NCBI GenBank assembly: GCA_013399855.1
Contig: VXAY01006786.1
Location: 1 to 64,000, forward strand
Direction of reading: 5' to 3'
DNA: 64,000 nt
From: Oxyruncus cristatus
Taxonomy: Eukaryota > Chordata > Aves > Passeriformes > Cotingidae
Below, one piece after another: positions 50,923 to 62,883 of the stretch; position 1 is the stretch's first letter, and each line of letters starts with the position of its first letter. A program made the translations under genes and the position numbers. The notes beneath the pieces were generated by a model, which had not been told where the DNA came from, searched no databases, and saw nothing but the letters and a program-made list of their open reading frames with translations.

Positions 50923-53029
50923 ATCAGAGCATGAATTTATACATCTAAGATCAGAGTACTTCATGCTTTACTTCGACATAGATCTTTAGCAATTAGAAAC
51001 TATATTAAAGGCCAGTATAATTGAATTCTTGTCCTGGTAGCTTTGTATTCCACCCCTTGATTCAGAGGTCCTGTATTTTATCTATTCCTTTCACAGCTTT
51101 TAATTTTTCTCTTGCAATTTGTTACTTCTCTTGAAATAACATCCCTACCTGATGTTGCTTCCCCCCACAAACATACCTACTCCCTTTTCTTTTTTGTGTA
51201 CTAGAATCAGATTAAGGCAGGAGTGCTTTAAATCTACTAAGCCAAATAGCCAAAATTCAGTTTTGGCTAGCAACGGAATAGTTTTTCAAGCACTTACATT
51301 CAGAACTTCGAGCACTAAGCCCAAGACAGTTCTTTCATTTCTATAGCAGGCAATGACGTTCCCACTGTCTGCTCATCTAACCCTGCTGTGTGCTCCCCTC
51401 TGCCCTCAGCACTGGGTGCTGAGACATCATAAAAACATTGAGGAAGGTCAGGAACTGCATGACCTTATTTCCTTCTCCTTTGCATCAGGGAGGAAGAAGA
51501 AAGAAAAGGCTAAAGGCGGAGCCAAATACATGGTTAAACGGTCTGGAGTTACTGATTGTCTGAGCCCTTTGGGAATTGCTGTGAAATTTAGGAAGTGTCT
51601 GCGCATACCTGGGTCTCTCCTTTTCACTCACACACGTAGAAGTGTACACAGACAATCATTGTCCACCTTGCCAAATTTTTCTGTCACCAAGCCCAAGCTG
51701 GAGCCCACTCAGGTAACTGAAAAAAATAACCTCCACTAATGTGAATTAGATATTTACCACTGTAGCTCACACAAGTACCCTGTTTTGTTTGTTTTTTTTT
51801 TGGACTGCAGAACAGCCATGCTGTCACTCTGGGTCACCAGTTGCATCCATCCCTGGATAGCATTTCAGCATGATTTGTGTTTGCATGGCATTGAAACTTC
51901 TACTTCTTTTAAAGGCAAAGAGAGAAGAGAAATAATACTATCAGTCTGCAGAAAACCTCAGAGAAAGTTTGTCAATATTTTATACTGCTTTCCATTTTTA
52001 AATACTACTTTTAAGTGAATGCAGGAGTATTTATTGCATTTATTTAGGCACAGTAAGCAATGTATCTATTGATTCTTACATTTAATGCTTGTTACAGAAG
52101 GAGTCTACTTCTATATTCGTACCTGAGCTAGTTCCCTGTTGTGATCATCTAATACCTTCACTTCTCCAGAAACAAAATGCTCCAGGAATTACATGTTCTG
52201 TTTCTGGAGACTGTTTAGGTATGGCTAGATTTAAAACACTCAAGTAAGCCAGTCAGGGGTTCCAAAGAGCTGCTGATATATCAGGGTTTTTAGCTTTCTT
52301 TGAAGAGTTTTTCTTCCTTTTGCTTTTAGGACTAAAATCATGACTGTGATAATACAGCCCACAGAATGCTGAAGTATATAAACTGCATAACCTGTGAATT
52401 TGATCAGTGAAACATTTTATTTCAGATAAGGAATTTCTTCCTTTCCTCTTTATCTTCTTCCCTGTTTGTGATGGATGACCTTACACCCTCCAAGGTAGGC
52501 AGTATATACATTGTGTCTTCCTTATCTTCCAGTAAGGACTGGAATTTTTAGACAGCTGGGTTAAGTTTGCTTCAACAAATTCTTCCTTCATATCCAAACA
52601 CATGCATGCACACATTCCATGCACTGGGAATGCTACCACCACCATGCATGCACACACTTCTCATTTTGGGGAGTGCTACTTACCTGAGAAAAACTGTAGT
52701 AGTATGAGATGGAGTGCAGAGTGGTACGGGTTTGATGAGGAGAGGAAAGACATCTTAAGCATACAGTGCCTCTGCTCACTATTCCTTTCTCTCAGAACAT
52801 GAACTTGGTGGATTATTATGACTACTGGCATTCTATTAGAAAGGCTAACTTTAAATCCTTGACATTTCAGTGGTTTGCACTTCTAGAAGACATTGTCCCT
52901 TTGACTCTTCAGTTTGGAGCCTAAACTCCAGTCTTAAACATGTTTTTATGGGGTGTTTCTGTACAATGACACCTTGTCATTGTAGGAACATATGATTTAG
53001 TGATGTCTTAAATGTACGCTAGAAAAAAT
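50923..53029. other. Anonymous non-coding sequence with exon-like signals
   Basis: No gene can be assembled. Two good polypyrimidine-AG acceptor-like sites occur (ending near 50911 and 51811), each followed by a short open frame, but neither frame resembles a known protein and no matching donor or partner exon is seen. A 128-codon frame at 51353-51739 is also unrecognised. A pair of CATGCATGCACACA blocks lies near 52600-52660. Confidence 0.45.
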
Positions 53030-53107
53030 CTTTCTCCCTTTCTCCCTTTCTTCCTTTCTTGCTTTCTCTCTTTTGCTCTCTTTCTTTCTTTTCTTTCTTT
53101 CTTTTTC
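53030..53107 (+). repeat. Polypyrimidine (C/T) tract
   Basis: About 77 bases of C and T with only two G interruptions, in CTTT, CCTTT and CTCTTT units. It is a degenerate tetranucleotide microsatellite. Long homopurine-homopyrimidine stretches can adopt triplex structure and are often length-polymorphic. Confidence 0.9.
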
Positions 53108-56100
53108 AATAACACCTACAAATTTAGAGTACCAAAGGGGAAAAACAAATTTAAATTACCAAAGGAGAAGAGAAATTGCTAGGCCATCATGCTGCTGGAA
53201 CTTTTATTTTAGCCAAAAGGCTTCAATTTTTTAGGTGTTTTCTAATGTGAAATGGTCCATCAAAGGACGAGCATCTCAGTAATAAACTTGTTAAACCTAA
53301 ATTGAATGGCATGTCCTTTCCATTTCATATTCAGTTAAGTTTGAGATCATCAGAAACTTTTCTAGAGAACCCTCCAGGCAGTTGACTAAATTAAAAAAGG
53401 GAATTACTCACAGGCTTAGAAGACAAGTAGGGATATCAGCAATGAAGGATATGTGTAAAGCTGTCTCTCTCTGCATAATAATTTTACTGCCTGGCTTGAT
53501 GTATCATAACGTTTGAGATATATTACCCAACGTAAGTAACACAGTGCACCATTAAACACATTATGTTGTAAATAATTAAGATGTGTAATGTTAAAACTTT
53601 GGGTAGAATGTAATTACCATACTCTGTGGAAAATCAATGACTACTCCAGCAATGTAAGTGAACATTAAAAACGGAGTTTCACAAACACAGAGTTGGCAAC
53701 TGTTTTATTAATGTATTTTAGAGGAATTGGTCTGATGAGACCAAGTGGCTCAAATGCAGAAATTAATTGTCTAAAATTTTCTACCTTGAAGATTTGCTCT
53801 TTGTTTGAGGAATAAGGTGTGTTTCCAACTTCAGTCAGCAGCTGCAGAATGCAAAGATCTATGCCTGAGTCAACTGTTTTGTGGTTGACAGGACTGAGCA
53901 TCCTTCACAGCTTGCACCCCACTGCACCCCACAGCTCTCTTGCTAGTTTAAAGCATAAGGTAGGCTTACTCCTGCACTTCAAAAATAGACATATCATGCA
54001 CTTAGACTGGTGGCAAGGTGTGAGCACAGGTGAGGAATGAATCCTGTACAATTTTTATTCTGCTCTAAAGAACTGGGAGCTCAAGAAATTAATTCTTCAG
54101 AAAACTGTCAAGATCATTCAGTTGAACCAAACAAGTTGATAGGACTGAAATATGAATTTAACATGTAGTTCTAGCCAAATCTTCATGCAGAGTTATGCTA
54201 GGAATTTGTATGACTGCATCACCTATTAGGGCCTGTCTAGGAGTATTTATAAAAGGCACTTTACATGTGTATATGAAACAACAGATATGTCGAAGATGAA
54301 ATTCCAACTCTACAATTTGATGAGACAAATGTTTCAAATTTTTTATAGTGGATCTGTTACATTTCTCTTACAAAGAGTTTTAAAAAAGAAAAGGCACGTA
54401 AAGCCAACGTGCTGACCTGTGCATCAACTTAGCATTTTGCTATCAAGTCCTTGTTGAGTCCCAGGGAACTGTTCTAGAGGAAGCAGAAGATGTTGCAGCT
54501 CATCCATGAAGACTGTGATGTTTCCTGTTTGAAGGAAGGTGTGTGGGCATAGCTCACAAGCTTGTGGCTGAGGCTGAAGAATTCCTTTAGAGTGCCACGA
54601 TTTTGAATGGTCCTCCAATGCACTGAGAAAATGAATAATTCCACATGCTACAGTACTCCATGGCATTTAGTTACCCTAGATCCCATGTTGATGTGAAATA
54701 AGAACCAGTCCCTTTATGTGTCTTGCTACAGGATGTCTTCTTTTCAAGGCTTCATACTTGGGAAATTGCATTGCCCGCGCAACCTGTAAGTGGTTGGGCA
54801 ACAGAAATTTTCAGGACACACCGGAATGCTCTCCTCATCTGCTTGCCATCTGATTCAGTTGTTTTACTTTGTTTTTAACTATGTTTTTTTTTCCCCAGCA
54901 TTGCTGTTTGGAGATTTACACTACTGTATCTAATAGAGCCATGGCAACAGGTGTTGTAAAGATTAATCAGATAAAAGATACATTTAGTGTTCATTCTTAC
55001 GTGCAATTCTTTTAAAATGAATAACTCTAATAAGCACCTGGCAGGCATGTTTCAGCATTTGGATAACATGCCAGAAGTACAGTGTTCTGCTAGAGGATAG
55101 TATATTTCAAGCCCAGGTGATTAATTATTTTTTTTCAGTCTTTGAAAGAATTAACTGTTGCTCTGCCATTTGTCATTTAGAAGGCTCTGAAAAAGAGGCT
55201 TTAAATGTTTTTAGACTTTAAAAGTTTTACATAAGAAGTTCCACAGCCTTTCCCTGCATAATTTGAATACTTTGCAGTTGTCTATTAAAAGGATGCATCT
55301 CAGCTATTATGGTATATTCAATCCCTCTTGCAACCCATTCACTTTAGGAGAAAGAAGTGCAAGTGAGGATTTTGCCTGGGTTTAGGTAAATGATTGTTTC
55401 TTTAATGGAAGATATTTTCACAAAACTGTCCATTTGTGTTTCCAAGACACAGTGGGAGTAGTATTTTGCCCTCTGATTTTTAGGGGTTTTTTCATGGTGA
55501 GATAGTTGCATCAGTTGGCTGCTTTGCATGGTCTCGTTGACAGTCCTGATTTGCAAGTATACATGAATATTTGTATTTTTTGAGCCTTCATTATTGTCCT
55601 CTATTTTTTCTTCTCTCTGTGAATAGGTGATTAATATAGAGCTCTAAAATATTTTATAGAAGAAAGAACACCTGTTACCAACATCACCAAAATAAAAAAT
55701 ATTCTGGTAACTTCTCTTTAATTTTTTGTATGCATAAGTGGTTTCCCCTTCCTTCAGTTGATACTAATTTTATTTCAACTGGCTTAAGAAATGAGGATTG
55801 ACATTAATGTTTCTTCATACAATTCTTCTGTGATCACTGAGACTATGAAGGAGGGATGGAAGCTCACGTTAATGTACTTTATAGCTTTATTTCACAGCTT
55901 TATAATACTGTAACCTTGATGCTAATATTCAACTTGTGCTTTGTAGCATTCAACCTTTCAAGTTGCTCACAACAAAATTACTTTGATTTCATTTAATAAA
56001 GACAAACACATCTTTTATTAGCCTTTGAGGTACACGAGCGCGTGGACTGTTTTCTTAAATCATTGAATTTTGTGACTTTTTTGTCCTTTTATCTTTCCTT

Positions 56101-59100
56101 TTTTAATTTTTTTGATACAAAGTTTGAGTATATTTTAGAAAGTTGCATCTTGTGAGCCCTACACTTAATCTAGAGTAAAAAAAACCAGTTTTCCTAACAT
56201 TAGGCATTCTGAGGACATTTGGAAGACATTTGATTCTGAATGTGTATGTGCATGCATGAACACTCGGTTTTAACTGAGTTATTAACTAAAATTATAAATT
56301 GATCCTGAACTATTATCAATTATCAATTGATCCTGACTTTGGACAACGTACAGATCTTACTCTAGTGCAGCACTGTATTTGGGGCACAGAAAGGTATTTG
56401 TTATATGCTAGATTCCTGGTAGTAATCTGAAGTTCTGAGCCTAAGTTTCTTAAGGAAGAAAGAGGAAAACATGAGCAGATTTTAAAAGAACAAAAAAAAC
56501 CCAATACTCTGTTATATTTCTCAGGGATGTGAATCTTTTCATGGAAACATTCTTTTGGTGCAATTAATGTTAAGATGTTTCATATAGGTATTTTGATAAT
56601 ATTGTGCATTTTACAGAACTTAACCATGATGCCTGAAGTGTGGCAGGCCAGATGAGGGTCTCCTCCTTTGCTTCCCTTTAAAGGGGTAATGGGCAATATG
56701 GTGTCTGGGGAGAGAAAGGCACTGGTATGTTTATCTGTGGAAACAAATACTCCTAAATGGGTACCTTCATGTCTCTTGTCACCTCTTGCCTGCTTTCCCT
56801 GTTAGGATGGAGACCCTGAGAATGAGTTTGCTGCCTGTCACGTGCATGGGTATCACCTTGCACAACCAGAGGCTCTTTCCTCATAGCTCCCAGGTACAGA
56901 TGGGGGATCTTAATGAAACAAAACTTTGTTATTTTTTAAAGTGTTTGATGAAATGGGAAGATATCAAAAGAGACTGTTCAATTCAGTTCTCACTTCAGAC
57001 CAATGTCTGAAACAATTAAAAAAAAAGAAAAATATATTCTCTTTCAGATGCTGAAGTTGTTCTTTGATGTGGTTAAAGAATTAATTTTTTGACAGGGATG
57101 ATAACTAAGCATTGGAACGTATTGTCATGGGACATGAAGTTATTTAAGTCAAGACTTGATATCTGAGTAGAAGATACTTTCATTTTCAGACATTGGCTAG
57201 GATGCTGGTTTGGAAAGTTGGGAAGAATATGTTGTGGACTGAAGAAGTGGCAAGTCACACATTGACACTCATAGTGCAACTATTACACATGGGTAAAGCT
57301 AGTGGTTGTTTGTAGAAGAGCTTCATTTGAGATTTACACAGCTTGCACTTCCCAACGCACTTTGGTCAGAAATCCCAAACTGTACAATTAACTCAGAAGT
57401 CCCAGGAGGCTTGTGACAGCCTTTTAATAAAACAATATTTTTTTTAGTTCCTTTTGTGCATGTGCAGCCTGTAGTGAAGTATTTTGTATGAACAGATCTC
57501 AAGGAAGTGCTCCCTGTAATGCTGTGTGAATTTTGGATGAGTTTGGGGTTGGTTTCATTTCATTTGGTTGTTATAGCTGGCAGGGGAGAATCCTATTTCT
57601 GTAGGTCTCTGAAGTCAAGAATGTTATGTAAAATACAGCCAGTTAATAATATTCACATTTAGAGAATCTATCTGTAGGAGGCCACTGAATATATAAACTT
57701 TGTTTTTCAGCCCAGTGTGGCAACTTTTTTTTATTAAAATACATAGAACCAAAGGCCTACGAGTCAGGCTAACTGAGAGGGGAGTTGGCTGTTTCTGTCA
57801 GTTCAGATGCTTTTGTTCGTGCAAGCTGGGGTGACTTTCAGTGTGTTTCAATCGCGTAACTGGAAATGTTTGCAAATTGGAATGCTGTCAGAGTGATCAG
57901 CTAATGAGGCAAAAACAATTTCTGACCAAGATTTCATGTATTCATTTATTTTCTGCTTCCAGCTAATTGCTCTACATCTATTCCTCATTATTTATAAAAC
58001 CTACTCATGTCTTAAGCACCCCAATAAAGAGTAAAGTGCTGTTAAGAGACCCAGGCTATGAAATTGATAATATAAATTGGCAGCAGATATATCATATCAT
58101 GACATGGTTGTTGTGGGATACAAGGCTTGACTTAATTCACATAAAAGTCATAAATATCCATGGTTTTGCTGAAGGCTAGGATTAGGGACTGCAATGTGCC
58201 TTAGACCTGTGGGAATCTGAGAGGTTTTTGGATAGTGTTAATAAACTTTGTCTCTTGGGGGAGGGTGTTTGAATGCAGTGGAATGCTTTCCTCAATAGTG
58301 GCAATTTTGAACCTTACAAGATGTGGAAAGCCTCATGTCTCTTAAGTAAAATGGAAAAGTCATTCTTGTTAAAAGCCTGCCTTATTGCTAAGCATAATGT
58401 ATTGTGGAAATGGAAATCTCCATGTGGATTAGGCAGATGATTGGTACAATGCAATGAATCTATTGGAGAATTTAGAGAGGATTTCATGCTGTTCAAAGAA
58501 TATGAAGGGTACTTGATGGAATTTGGCTCTGATTTCTATAGTTTGCACAATTATTGGTATGTTAAGCACAGTGCTCTTTCTCTAGTGCATTATAATCTGT
58601 TTTTTAAATGTTTGATTGGGTATACTTGTATCTCTTACATATAATTTCTTCTCCTTTCTTGCCTAGCAAAATTAATTTAATTGAACTGGAACAAATATAC
58701 TGCAGATTCGTCTTCTAGTATATGATTCATGCTATTTTAAGGAGAAACATAATTTTTCTCACACCCTTACAAGAATACTTCAAAGCAAAATTTAGAAAAA
58801 ATATAGAAAGCACCTCTAAGCCAAGCATTGATTCATTTAACTGCGGCCAGCCTCTGCAAGGTATATGGATACTATTAATGCTACTTGCAAACTATATCAG
58901 AAGTGAGCTTTGTAGCCTGTCTCCCTATAATATGTTTTAATTTTTTTTGCATAACCTTTCTTCCTACCAGATACTGTTTAGGCTAAATCTAGGCCCAGGC
59001 TTTCAACTTGGATGTGGCCAAGTCCTGTATTGTTGGTGGCATACCCTTTGTAATGGATGTTTGCCAACACTGAATAAGCTATCGGGATGTAGAGTCCTTA

Positions 59101-60394
59101 TTTGAGGCAATGAGTATACCTCTGAGACATCAGTTTTCATTGAAACTGGTAAATACAGAACTACTGTATTTCAGGGAGGAGAAAGTTTTTGGTCTAAATT
59201 CGCAGTTAGAAATATGGATTGTAGTGCAGCCCTAGTCAGAGGCATGCTGCTGGCTCAAGTGAGTGTTGAGGCTCAAAAATACGCACATTTTCAAATGACA
59301 GTTCTCTTTCCCCACAAATTTTAGGAGTCTGGGAGGTAAGAAGATAAAGAAGCTTATTTGCATGTACTTTTCTGTCAAAAATGGCTAGAAGTCTTCTCTC
59401 TGTTCTTACAGATCAGGAAAGATTAAGGACAAGAGTTGATATGAAAACTGCAAGTGTCACTTTCCAGCCCTGAAGTGATTATCTATATCTTCATTACAGT
59501 TACTTTATTTGAAATTGTTTTTGCTGTTTCCATAATGCCTTAGTCATTCAATTTTAGATGCAGTAACTAACTAAAAGCCAGAACCATGAATTCTCAGTGT
59601 CTTGTGAGCTAGAGATTTTCAGAGATTTTACAGCGAAACAACCTTATAGTTACAGCTAAATTGATTAGATCAGAACGGACTTACAGGCAATAAGATGGCA
59701 AAAACTACTTGCTGAGTCACCCTGTGGTCCCCTTAAAAAGGAGACATGGAAAACATGCTCTAAAGGCTAATAAAAATTGCAGAGAGAACACTCCAAGCAC
59801 AGAATGAATGACTTTATAAACAGGTTTACAGTGTAACTGGAATTTCCAGGCCATAAAATCAACACTTAACAAACCTTTTTTAAACTTGTTAGATGTGTTT
59901 CAGTGTGCAAACACCTGGGGTAGAGTTTCATGGCATAAAATTATATTTTCTTCTGAAGCTGCTCATCCTACAAATCATTTCAGTACCCAAATGAGCAGTC
60001 TCCATCAATCTTACTATTCTTTTTCACAGCATAGTTTACTTTCACAATTCACTTTTCATTTACAAGTCCCCAGAGTTGCTCCCCCACCACCTCTGACGTG
60101 GCTGGTGCTAATGAGAAGCACCACAAAGAACAAGGTAGAAATGAGTTAATGAACACAGAATTTAAAGAAATTTTACTGTTCAGTGTGGAAAAATGTAAGT
60201 CACTTGGCAGTATGATTGCCTTGTTTTTGTCTTATAAGGTCATCTCACATGCCATGAGTCAGTGGCATAACTTGTCCTGTCTCTCTGATTAATGGAATTA
60301 ACTAGAGACAAGGAAAAACCAGTCAATTCCTAATTCTCTTATTATGAGTCGTTTATAATTGCTAAGTCAGTGAAGGTATTTGGAGTGGAGCAGA
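53108..60394. other. Anonymous non-coding sequence, 7.3 kb
   Basis: No transposon or gene recognised. Homeodomain-type TAAT cores are frequent around 53460-53640 and 57600-58000, including AGCTAATGAGG and CAGCTAATTG, which could mark regulatory DNA but are expected often in A+T-rich sequence. Frames do not exceed about 87 codons. Confidence 0.5.
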
Positions 60395-60402
60395 GGATGT
60401 GA

Positions 60403-62151
60403 GAAGGTTATATCAAGGCCATACAGCAGGTGAAAATCGGCAAGGCAGCTGGGGTTGATGGAATTCCACCCAAAGTCTGGAAACATGGGGGCCTTGCACT
60501 CCATACCAAATTTCACGAGTTTGTGGTGCGCTGTTGGGAACTAGGCGAACTACCATCAGACCTTCATGGTGCAGTCATCATCACTTTGTATAAGAAGAAA
60601 GGAATTAAATCAGATTGCTCAAATTACCGTGGTATTACTCTGCTCTCCGTTGCTGGCAAAATCCTGGCAAGAATACTCTTGAACAGACTAATACCTGCTA
60701 TAGCAGAAGGAATTCTACCTGAAAGTCAGTGTGGTTTCAGAGCCAACAGGAGTACCACAGACATGGTGTTTGTTCTCAGGCAACTGCAAGAGAAGTGTAG
60801 GGAACAGAACAAAGGTCTTTACATAACCTTTGTCGACCTCACCAAGGCTTTCGATACTGTGAGCAGAAAAGGTCTGTGGCAGATTTTGGAACGTTTAGGT
60901 TGTCCCCCCAAGTTCCTTAAAATGATCATCTCACTCCACGAGGATCAGCACGGCCAAGTCAGATATGGCAACACACTTTCTGAGCCCTTTCTAATAAAGA
61001 ATGGCGTGAAACAAGGCTGCGTTCTCGCTCCTACCCTATTCACAGTCTTTTTCAGCATGATGCTCCAAAGGGCCACGGCAGACCTCGATGATCAGGACGG
61101 TATCTACATCCGATATCGTACTGATGGAAGCCTGTTCAACCTAAGGCGACTGAAGGCCCACACCAAGACCTTAAACCATCTTGTCCGGGAGCTGCTTTAT
61201 GCTGATGACGCCGCCCTCGTTGCCCACTCAGAAGCAGCCCTGCAGCGTTTAACATCCTGCTTTGCAGACGCTGCTGAGCTCTTTGGGCTGGAAGTCAGTC
61301 TAAAGAAGACAGAAATTCTCCATCAACCTGCACCTCAGGAAGTCCCCCATCATCCCCACATCACCATTGGCCAAACAGAACTCAAATCAGTCCAGCAGTT
61401 TAATTACCTAGGCAGCCTCATCTCCTCGGATGGTAAGATTGACGGGGAGATAGACAACAGGTTAGCAAAGGCATACAGTGCTTTTGGAAAGCTGCATAAA
61501 AGAGTCTGGCGAAATAAACACCTGAAGAAAAGCACAAAGATCAGTGTTTACAGAGCCATAGTGCTGTCTACTCTCTTATACGGATCTGAATCATGGGTCA
61601 TCTACCGCCACCACCTGCGTCTCCTAGAACGCTTCCATCAACGCTGCCTCCGTACAATCCTTAACATCCACTGGTCAGATTATGTGACCAATACTTCTGT
61701 TCTGGAACAAGCAGCAGTCACAAGCATTGAGGCCATGTTACTGAGAACACAGCTGCGTTGGGCAGGGCACGTCTCCAGGATGAAGGACCACCGCCTCCCT
61801 AAGATCCTGCTTTATGGTGAACTCGCCACCGGCTGCCGCAAGAGAGGAGCCCCGAAGAAAAGATACAAGGACTCCCTGAAACAACATCTCAGCCTTGGCC
61901 ATATTGACCACCATAACTGGTCTACTCTGGCCTCCAATCGGGAGGCCTGGAGACACACCATCTATAACACTGCTGATGCTTTTGAGAAAGCACGCAGGAT
62001 CACCCTTGAGGAGAAAAGGCAACGCAGAAAGAACCGTGCCTTGCAGAATATACCATCTAAGGAGTCTTTCTGCTGTGCCTTTTGCAACCGGACTTGCCTA
62101 TCTCATATTGGCCTTTTTAACCACCAACGCGCTTGCAACAAACATGGGTAG
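60403..62151 (+). CDS. RTE-like LINE reverse transcriptase, N-terminally truncated, otherwise intact
   Basis: A frame of 582 codons open from the stop at 60400-60402; the first candidate start, GTG at 60430, is an artefact of truncation. Numbering from that GTG, the GKAAGVDGIPPKVWK block (residues 4-18) opens the reverse transcriptase domain. The finger motif SNYRGITLLSVAGKI lies at 64-78, motif A FVDLTKAFD at 134-142, motif B NGVKQGCVLAPTLF at 191-204, and the catalytic YADD at 257-260. All three catalytic aspartates are present. The thumb and C-terminal region carry LLYGSESWV (382-390) and LRWAGHVSRM (442-451). The protein ends in a basic stretch and a zinc finger, C549-X2-C552-X12-H565-X3-C569. 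The full protein would prime LINE RNA copying at nicked target DNA. Without the endonuclease domain this copy is not expected to be autonomous. The lack of stops argues for recent insertion. Confidence 0.9.
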   Translation, partial: EGYIKAIQQVKIGKAAGVDGIPPKVWKHGGLALHTKFHEFVVRCWELGELPSDLHGAVIITLYKKKGIKSDCSNYRGITLLSVAGKILARILLNRLIPAIAEGILPESQCGFRANRSTTDMVFVLRQLQEKCREQNKGLYITFVDLTKAFDTVSRKGLWQILERLGCPPKFLKMIISLHEDQHGQVRYGNTLSEPFLIKNGVKQGCVLAPTLFTVFFSMMLQRATADLDDQDGIYIRYRTDGSLFNLRRLKAHTKTLNHLVRELLYADDAALVAHSEAALQRLTSCFADAAELFGLEVSLKKTEILHQPAPQEVPHHPHITIGQTELKSVQQFNYLGSLISSDGKIDGEIDNRLAKAYSAFGKLHKRVWRNKHLKKSTKISVYRAIVLSTLLYGSESWVIYRHHLRLLERFHQRCLRTILNIHWSDYVTNTSVLEQAAVTSIEAMLLRTQLRWAGHVSRMKDHRLPKILLYGELATGCRKRGAPKKRYKDSLKQHLSLGHIDHHNWSTLASNREAWRHTIYNTADAFEKARRITLEEKRQRRKNRALQNIPSKESFCCAFCNRTCLSHIGLFNHQRACNKHG

Positions 62152-62189
62152 GGCCCTTCCCAAATCTTTGTTCATGAAACCTAGCCACG

Positions 62190-62227
62190 ATGATGATAAC
62201 TAGCAATATCTTGATAACTAGGAATAT
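62190..62227 (+). repeat. LINE 3' tail: GATGAT run and duplicated 16-mer
   Basis: Three GAT units are followed by two copies of TGATAACTAG(C/G)AATAT spaced 18 bases apart. The GAT run is the likely 3' terminus of the RTE-like element. The duplicated 16-mer is either an extended simple tail made by slippage during target-primed reverse transcription or a local duplication of flanking DNA. Confidence 0.7.
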
Positions 62228-62883
62228 TAGACATGTGGCAAGATACAGATGGTTGTTAGAGTGCTTGGCTGCGGAAGTCGAAGAATGGTGTTTATTAACA
62301 TCATACATCAAGAAATTATAAGAGCTAGAGCATGGGGAGCACAAGCGAAGAACCTGAGGAAGGGGAGTCGTGGAGTAGGCAATGCATGAAAGGATGACTT
62401 GGTGGCACAAGCAGTAAATAGAGATGGTGACAAGTTGTTCTTTGAGCTTGAGCTGGTCTGAAAGATGAAGGGGTAGGTGTAGATAGGAAGAATGTGAAGC
62501 TGGGGGTTAGAAACTTGGAGGTAGGTTTAGCTCTAAGGGAGGTGCAAAATCTGCAAGTAGAGCAAGGAAGAGAAAGCAGATGGCTTGGGAGAAAGATGAC
62601 GATGACTGGAAAAGGGCTGCTGAAGGATATTGGTGTACTGGTGTTTTTCCTGGCTTTGAGTGAATTTGGCTTGGAAATAGTAGAACTGATGCCAACCACA
62701 CTTTTCAGATCTTTCTCTGTATGGAAAGCACAGTGTTAAAGTTAGTGATGGACTTCTGTATTTTGTATCATTACTTGAAGGACAGTAACTTTAAAAAACA
62801 AATAAACATAAACCATTAAAAAAATCTCACCCAAGCTTTTAAGTAAAAAACAGTGTCCGTCTTTTTAAGACAAAAAAGTAAAA
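62228..62883. other. Unannotated spacer between LINEs
   Basis: About 650 bases with no recognised repeat. Short frames on both strands (up to 124 codons at 62325-62699 minus, rich in S, P and T) show no known family. Confidence 0.55.

Larger units (their letters stand above)
60395..62227 (+). mobile_element. 5'-truncated RTE-like LINE
   Basis: A non-CR1 LINE of about 1.8 kb. Coding similarity starts around 60403, inside the segment just before the reverse transcriptase domain, so the endonuclease half is missing. The frame runs unbroken to TAG at 62149-62151. The 3' UTR is very short (about 40-75 bases) and contains GATGATGAT (62190-62198), followed by TGATAACTAGCAATAT and TGATAACTAGGAATAT (62194-62209 and 62212-62227). 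A short 3' UTR ending in a simple repeat, with no poly(A), is typical of RTE elements. AviRTE is the RTE family described in some bird lineages, but my assignment of this copy to it is only a hypothesis. No clear target duplication is seen. Confidence 0.85.

Noticed and set aside
51353..51739. A 128-codon plus-strand frame
   Set aside because: No recognisable domain and no supporting splice or promoter signals; frames of this size occur by chance elsewhere in the window.
54880..54955. Exon-like segment after a TTTTTTTTCCCCAG acceptor
   Set aside because: One frame is open across about 50 bases, but the donor-like GTGTTG is poor and the peptide is unfamiliar.
60430..60432. GTG as the start codon of the LINE protein
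   Set aside because: The frame continues upstream for nine more codons with family-like sequence; the true start was lost by 5' truncation.
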